Source: Flavobacteriales bacterium UBA7612
Lineage (GTDB): Bacteria; Bacteroidota; Bacteroidia; Flavobacteriales; Weeksellaceae
Assembly: GCA_002484335.1 (NCBI GenBank)
Contig: DLJQ01000008.1
Span: 217,541 to 253,160 of the forward strand
Direction of reading: 5' to 3'
Length of the DNA stretch: 35,620 nt
Numbering within the stretch: position 1 is the first letter of the stretch; every line of letters begins with the position of its first letter. Under the pieces are notes generated by a model, which was given only the letters and a program-made list of their open reading frames with translations, had not been told where the DNA came from and did not search any database. The position numbers and the translations under genes are program-made. Positions 30,957-35,620 of the stretch are shown in pieces.

Positions 30957-32528
30957 ATGGAACCAATGACAATAATTATTGCGATTGTTACATTAATCAT
31001 AGGAGCTACGGTAGGATATTTTTTATCAAAAAAATCGGTTGATAAACAAAACCAAGAATTGATAAATGAGGCTACTCGTAAAGCTCAATCTTTGATTAAT
31101 GATGCTGAAAAGGATGGCGAAGCCATTAAAAAAGAAAAGATTTTTCAGGCGAAAGAAAAATTTTTAGAATTAAAATCTAAGCACGAAGAAGTTGTAAATC
31201 AGAGAGAAAGAAAGGTGTCTGATGCAGAGCTTAGAGTAAAAGAAAGAGAAGAAAGAATAAAATCAGATTTAGCTGAAATACATAAACAAAAAGATCAAAT
31301 AAAATCTGAAAAAGGTAATATACAAGCACGCACTGAAAAACTAAATATCAAGCAGAAAGAAATTGATGCTATGCATAATAAACAAGTAGAGATACTTGAA
31401 AGAATTTCAAATTATTCTGCTGAAGAAGCTCGTGCTGAGTTGATTGAAGTTTTAAAAGACGAAGCTAAAACTAAAGCTCAAGCTCATATCCAAGAAATTA
31501 TGGAAGAGGCTGAGTTAGATGCAAAAAATGAGGCTAGGAAAATTGTTATTTCATCAATACAAAGAATTGGTACAGAGCAAGCGATAGAAAATGCAGTTTC
31601 TGTTTTTAATATTGAATCTGATGAGATAAAAGGTAGAATTATTGGTCGTGAAGGACGTAATATTCGTGCAATAGAAGCTGCAACTGGTGTAGAGGTTATT
31701 GTTGATGATACACCTGAAGCTATTATTCTTTCTTGTTTTGATCCTGTAAGACGTGAAATAGCTCGTCTTTCATTGCATCGTTTAGTAACAGATGGACGTA
31801 TACACCCTGCAAGAATTGAAGAGGTCGTAGCAAAAACAACTAAACAAATTGAGGATGAAATTATAGAAGTAGGTAAGAAAACTATTCTTGATTTAGGTAT
31901 ACATGGATTACATAAAGATTTGGTTCGTATTGTGGGACGTATGAAATATAGATCTTCTTATGGGCAAAATTTATTACAACACTCACGTGAAGTAGCTAAT
32001 TTAGCAGGAACTTTAGCAGCTGAGTTAGGGTTAAATCCAAAATTAGCTAAAAGAGCAGGTTTATTACATGATATAGGTAAAGTTCCTGAGCAAGAATCAG
32101 AATTACCTCACGCTATTTTAGGTATGCAATGGGCAGAAAAGTATGGAGAACATCCAGACGTTATTAACGCAATTGGGGCTCACCATGACGAAATAGAGAT
32201 GACATCTTTAATTTCACCAATTATTCAAGTTGCTGATGCTATTTCTGGAGCTCGTCCTGGAGCTCGTCGTCAAGTTGTAGAGTCATATATGCAACGTTTA
32301 AAAGATTTAGAAGCTACTGCTCTAAATTTTGATGGGGTAGAAAAAGCATATGCAATACAAGCAGGTCGTGAGTTACGTGTAATTGTAGAAAGTGATAAAG
32401 TTGATGATACAAAAGCAGCAGAATTATCATTTTTGATTTCTGATAAAATTCAGAATGAAATGACTTACCCAGGTCAAGTTCGTGTTACTGTAATTAGAGA
32501 AACAAGAGCTGTTAATATAGCGAGATAA
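30957..32528 (+). CDS. rny: Ribonuclease Y
   Basis: Membrane-anchored endoribonuclease of 523 residues that starts mRNA decay. The N-terminal membrane helix is at about 4-23 (MTIIIAIVTLIIGATVGYFL). A long coiled coil follows (about 30-200, rich in Lys and Glu), then a KH domain (around 225, GRIIGREGRNIRAIEAATGVE). The HD phosphohydrolase domain (about 335-430) has the metal-binding HD pair His371-Asp372 (AGLLHDIGKVPE) and a second His motif AIGAHHDE. The start ATG is 22 bp after the T tract of 6S RNA. It is complete and of normal length; an own promoter must lie in or near the 6S gene, or the gene is read through. Confidence 0.97.
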   Translation: MEPMTIIIAIVTLIIGATVGYFLSKKSVDKQNQELINEATRKAQSLINDAEKDGEAIKKEKIFQAKEKFLELKSKHEEVVNQRERKVSDAELRVKEREERIKSDLAEIHKQKDQIKSEKGNIQARTEKLNIKQKEIDAMHNKQVEILERISNYSAEEARAELIEVLKDEAKTKAQAHIQEIMEEAELDAKNEARKIVISSIQRIGTEQAIENAVSVFNIESDEIKGRIIGREGRNIRAIEAATGVEVIVDDTPEAIILSCFDPVRREIARLSLHRLVTDGRIHPARIEEVVAKTTKQIEDEIIEVGKKTILDLGIHGLHKDLVRIVGRMKYRSSYGQNLLQHSREVANLAGTLAAELGLNPKLAKRAGLLHDIGKVPEQESELPHAILGMQWAEKYGEHPDVINAIGAHHDEIEMTSLISPIIQVADAISGARPGARRQVVESYMQRLKDLEATALNFDGVEKAYAIQAGRELRVIVESDKVDDTKAAELSFLISDKIQNEMTYPGQVRVTVIRETRAVNIAR

Positions 32529-32547
32529 CAAAATAAAATTATAATCT

Positions 32548-32588
32548 AAAATGGGCAAATCTATTAAATAGATTTGCCCATTTTTTTA
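32548..32588 (+). terminator. Rho-independent terminator after rny
   Basis: A 16-bp perfect stem (32548-32563 with 32569-32584, core ATGGGCAAATCTA / TAGATTTGCCCAT), the loop TTAAA and a T tract. It is the strongest terminator in the window. Confidence 0.92.
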
Positions 32589-32887
32589 CATTAAAAATAT
32601 TTATCTATATTTAAATGTTGTTAAAAAAATATTTTCTTAATTAATATATTATATATTGTAAATTAATTAATTAACAACTTGTTGATAACCTTTTAAATTT
32701 TTAATATTTGAAAATTTTTAATTGTAAAATGTTATCTTAATTTTGGAAATAGAGTATTATAAAAATACAAAATTGTAAGTCTATTGACTCTCAATTATAA
32801 AAAAAAATATGTCAGATTTAATCTGATATTAAATTTTAAAAAAATGCATTTTTATACTATTTATTAATCCTAAAATTCTAAAAAACT
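32589..32887 (+). promoter_or_regulatory. nrdBA promoter region
   Basis: The spacer holds TAATTTTG (32738-32745), an exact TAnnTTTG -7 element, giving a leader of about 135 nt. In that leader TCAGATT-T-AATCTGA (32812-32826) is a perfect 7+7 dyad. Upstream, CAACTTGTTG (32675-32684) is a palindrome, and its right half TGTTGATAA is one base from a DnaA box read in reverse (TTATCAACA). No convincing NrdR boxes were seen. Confidence 0.45.
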
Positions 32888-33847
32888 ATGTCAATTTTTG
32901 ATAAAAGAGTAAATTATAAGCCATTTGAATATCCTGAGATTTTAACATTTACAGAAGCTATACAAAAAGCATATTGGGTACATGGAGAAGTAGATTTTAC
33001 TTCAGATATACAAGATTATCATGCCAATTTGGATGAAGTAAAAAGAGAGATCCATAAACGCTCTATTTTATCAATTGCTCAAATAGAAGTTACAGTAAAA
33101 GGTTTTTGGGGAGATTTATATCATTATTTTCCAAAACCAGAATTAAATGGTTTAGGAGCAACATTCGCAGAATGTGAATTTAGACATAGTGAAGCTTATT
33201 CTAGAATATTAGAAGTGAATGGTTATTTAGATGAATTTAGTATAGCTTTAGAAAATCCAATTTTTAAAAGTTATAATACATTCGTTGGAGACATTATGCG
33301 TGATGAGAGTAAATCAATCGTAGAAAAATTATTATTTTTTGCATTAGTAATAGAAGACAGCTCTTTATTCTCAAAATTTGCAAATATATTAGCATTCACT
33401 CGTTTTGATGGTTTAATGAAGAATACAGCAAACATAATTGCTTGGACTTCTACTGATGAACAAATTCACGCGAATGCAGGAATTTATTTAATAAATAAAA
33501 TTAGAGAAGAAGGTTTACTTCCTGCAGAATTAGATCAAAATTGGGTAGAGATAGCAGTTCGTGGTTATATAGATCAAGAAGAAATGATGTTAGATTGGAT
33601 TTTTGAAAAAGGAGAATTTGGTTATTACTCAAAATCTGATTTATTAAACTATATGAAATATAGAATTGATGATGCTGTAGTAAAAATTGGATACAAAAAA
33701 ATATATAACATTACACAAGAACAATATAAGCCAATGGCTTGGTTCGAGGAGGAAGTATTTGCAAATAGTTTAGATGATTTCTTTGCAAAACGTCCAGTAG
33801 ATTATACAAAGCATGATAAAAGTATTTCTGCTGATGATCTATTCTAA
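32888..33847 (+). CDS. nrdB: Ribonucleotide reductase small subunit, class I
   Basis: Metal-radical subunit of 319 residues that makes the radical used by NrdA to reduce ribonucleoside diphosphates. The diiron-site ligands are visible: the first acidic region DIQDYH, Glu97 and His100 in ECEFRHSEAY, the glutamate of EDSSLF, and E..H in TDEQIHANAG. Tyr104, four residues after His100, is the expected radical tyrosine, so this is the class Ia-like, not the Tyr-less Ic, form. There is no ATP-cone domain at the N terminus. NrdA follows 44 bp later in the same unit; this nrdB-before-nrdA order differs from the nrdAB order of E. coli. Confidence 0.95.
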   Translation: MSIFDKRVNYKPFEYPEILTFTEAIQKAYWVHGEVDFTSDIQDYHANLDEVKREIHKRSILSIAQIEVTVKGFWGDLYHYFPKPELNGLGATFAECEFRHSEAYSRILEVNGYLDEFSIALENPIFKSYNTFVGDIMRDESKSIVEKLLFFALVIEDSSLFSKFANILAFTRFDGLMKNTANIIAWTSTDEQIHANAGIYLINKIREEGLLPAELDQNWVEIAVRGYIDQEEMMLDWIFEKGEFGYYSKSDLLNYMKYRIDDAVVKIGYKKIYNITQEQYKPMAWFEEEVFANSLDDFFAKRPVDYTKHDKSISADDLF

Positions 33848-33891
33848 TAAATAAAAACAAGAAAAAAATTAATACATATAAATCTAAAACT

Positions 33892-35592
33892 ATGGAGAAC
33901 TCAATTTCAAACGAAGAAACTCAAAATGTATTTTTTGACGGTGAGACGCCAAAACTTTGGTGGAAGAATTCGGAATCTGAACAGATTCTAAACAGAGGTT
34001 ATTTGTTGAAAGGAGAAACCGTAGAAGGAGCAATAGACAGAATAACAGCTGCAGCAGCTAAGCGTTTGTATAAGCCTGAATTACAAGAATCTTTCAAAGA
34101 AATGATAGAAAGAGGATGGATGAGTTTATCTTCTCCAATTTGGGCTAATATGGGGACGGAAAGAGGTTTACCTATTTCTTGTTTCAATGTGCATATTCCA
34201 GATAGTATAGAAGGAATTACACACAAGCTAGGTGAAGTAATTATGCAAACTAAAATAGGAGGAGGAACATCTGGTTATTTTGGAGAATTACGTGAACGTG
34301 GTGCAGCAATTACAGATAATGGTAAGAGTAGTGGAGCTGTATCATTTATGGAATTATTTAATTCAGCAATGAATGTTGTTTCTCAAGGATCTACACGCCG
34401 TGGAGCTTTTGCTGCATATTTAGATATTGACCATCAAGATATTGAAGAGTTCCTTAAGATTAAATCAATCGGTAGCCCAATTCAAAATCTATTTTATGGT
34501 GTTTGTGTACCAGATTATTGGATGCAAGAAATGATTGATGGAGATGCTGATAAAAGACAAATTTGGGCGAAAGTACTAGAATCTCGTCAAGAAAAGGGAT
34601 TACCATATTTATTCTTTTCAGATAACGTAAATAAGAATAAACCACAAGTTTATAAAGACTTAGGGATGAGAATAAATGCATCAAACCTTTGTTCAGAAAT
34701 AATGTTACCATCTAGTGAAGATGAATCATTTATTTGTTGTTTATCTTCTATGAATTTAGAATTGTACGACGAATGGAAAGATACAGAAGCAGTACGTTTA
34801 GCTATATTTTTCTTAGATGCTGTATTACAAGAATTCATAGAAAAAACAGAAGGAAACCATTACTTAGCTTCAGCTAATAAATTTGCAAAACGTCACCGTG
34901 CATTAGGATTAGGTGTATTAGGATGGCATTCTTACTTACAGCGTAATATGATTCCATTTGAAGGAATGGAAGCAAAATTACGTACAACGGAGATCTTTAA
35001 ACATATACAAGGTAAAGCAGATAAAGCTTCAGAAGAATTGGCTCGTATATATGGAGAACCAGAAGTATTAAAAGGATATGGACGTCGTAACACAACAACA
35101 TGTGCCATTGCTCCAACAACGTCTTCATCTGCTATTCTAGGACAAACATCACCAGGAATAGAGCCTTTTGCATCTAACTATTATAAAGCAGGATTGTCAA
35201 AAGGTAACTTTATGCGTAAAAATAAATACTTAACAAAGTTATTACAAGAAAAAGGATTAGATAACGAAGATGTTTGGAGAGGAATCATGTTAAATGGAGG
35301 TTCAGTACAGCATATTGCAGAATTATCTCAAGAAGAAAAAGATGTTTTCAAAACATTCAAAGAAATTTCTCAGTTAGAGATTGTACAACAAGCAGCTATC
35401 CGTCAAAAATATGTAGATCAATCACAATCATTGAACTTAAATATTCCACCAGATTTACCAGTAAAAGAGGTAAATAAATTAATGATAGAAGCGTGGCAAT
35501 TAGGAGTTAAAACTCTATATTATCAACGTTCACAATCAGTATCGAAAGAATTAGTAGCTAATTTAGTGTCTTGTTCGTCTTGTGAATCATAA
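33892..35592 (+). CDS. nrdA: Ribonucleotide reductase large subunit, class I
   Basis: Catalytic subunit of 566 residues that reduces NDPs to dNDPs. Active-site features are visible: the redox cysteine in PISCFNVHIP, the radical-cysteine block NLCSEIMLP (Asn265, Cys267, Glu269), the second redox cysteine in ESFICCLSSMNL, and the C-terminal redox pair CSSC (Cys561 and Cys564) that reloads the site. Glycine-rich TKIGGGTSGYFGEL is the substrate-specificity region. The N-terminal ATP-cone (about 90 residues) seen in E. coli NrdA is absent, which explains the shorter length. The gene is complete, ending 28 bp before the end of the window; the last bases (AAAAAAAAGCTGT) may begin a terminator. Confidence 0.96.
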   Translation: MENSISNEETQNVFFDGETPKLWWKNSESEQILNRGYLLKGETVEGAIDRITAAAAKRLYKPELQESFKEMIERGWMSLSSPIWANMGTERGLPISCFNVHIPDSIEGITHKLGEVIMQTKIGGGTSGYFGELRERGAAITDNGKSSGAVSFMELFNSAMNVVSQGSTRRGAFAAYLDIDHQDIEEFLKIKSIGSPIQNLFYGVCVPDYWMQEMIDGDADKRQIWAKVLESRQEKGLPYLFFSDNVNKNKPQVYKDLGMRINASNLCSEIMLPSSEDESFICCLSSMNLELYDEWKDTEAVRLAIFFLDAVLQEFIEKTEGNHYLASANKFAKRHRALGLGVLGWHSYLQRNMIPFEGMEAKLRTTEIFKHIQGKADKASEELARIYGEPEVLKGYGRRNTTTCAIAPTTSSSAILGQTSPGIEPFASNYYKAGLSKGNFMRKNKYLTKLLQEKGLDNEDVWRGIMLNGGSVQHIAELSQEEKDVFKTFKEISQLEIVQQAAIRQKYVDQSQSLNLNIPPDLPVKEVNKLMIEAWQLGVKTLYYQRSQSVSKELVANLVSCSSCES

Positions 35593-35620
35593 ACGAGATT
35601 TTTAAATAAAAAAAAGCTGT

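Noticed and set aside
32640..32690. NrdR boxes or an origin of replication upstream of nrdB
   Set aside because: AT-rich palindromes and a single imperfect DnaA-like 9-mer are not enough; paired NrdR boxes with proper spacing are not visible.

Overview
The window is AT-rich (roughly 70% A+T by eye) and reads as the chromosome of a member of the Bacteroidota, most likely class Flavobacteriia. The signs are TonB-dependent receptors with carboxypeptidase-like N-terminal domains, a single-chain glycyl-tRNA synthetase, -7 promoter elements of the form TAnnTTTG, almost no Shine-Dalgarno sites, small secreted families restricted to the phylum (HYC_CC_PP and a DUF6660-like protein), and a zapA / 6S RNA / rny arrangement. 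I cannot fix the genus; a Weeksellaceae-type organism is a guess.

Layout. 0-1.6 kb: glyQS. 1.7-5.0 kb: a metal (probably copper) locus with a Cys/His-rich secreted protein, a TonB-dependent receptor broken by one in-frame stop codon, and a periplasmic heavy-metal-associated protein. 5.0-8.7 kb: a LysR-type regulator divergent from alsS-budA, the two-enzyme route from pyruvate to acetoin. 9.0-15.1 kb: a second metal module with a Cys-rich small protein, a heavy-metal RND pump fused to its TolC-like outer-membrane partner, and a lipoprotein adaptor. 15.3-17.6 kb: a padR / HAAS-domain membrane protein / serine hydrolase operon with a tandem operator over its promoter. 17.6-19.3 kb: dnaJ and grpE. 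19.8-23.1 kb: an accessory block with two small unknown genes, an ApeA-like HEPN defence protein and a membrane protein. 23.4-27.5 kb: a TonB-dependent receptor overlapping an M23 peptidase. 27.8-29.9 kb: three tandem secreted paralogues with C1q-like heads. 30.0-32.5 kb: a coiled-coil protein, zapA, 6S RNA and rny. 32.9-35.6 kb: nrdB and nrdA.

The most striking feature not explained by genes is a dispersed, structured intergenic element of about 100-125 bp in four copies (A 5947-6058 +, D 8753-8877 -, B 19490-19615 +, C 23211-23306 -). Its boxes are conserved in sequence, but the central stem is a perfect helix of different sequence in each copy, so pairing rather than sequence is kept. The copies form two facing pairs: A and D bracket alsS-budA, and B and C bracket the ApeA accessory block. 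That suggests a non-autonomous mobile palindrome that may delimit gene cassettes.

Other points worth checking are the Q541stop in the metal-locus receptor, a signal peptide retained inside the RND-TolC fusion, the DnaJ that keeps only one of two zinc centres, the padR tandem operator on an apparently leaderless transcript, and the diverged C1q-like triplet. No rRNA, tRNA, CRISPR array, integrase or transposase was found.
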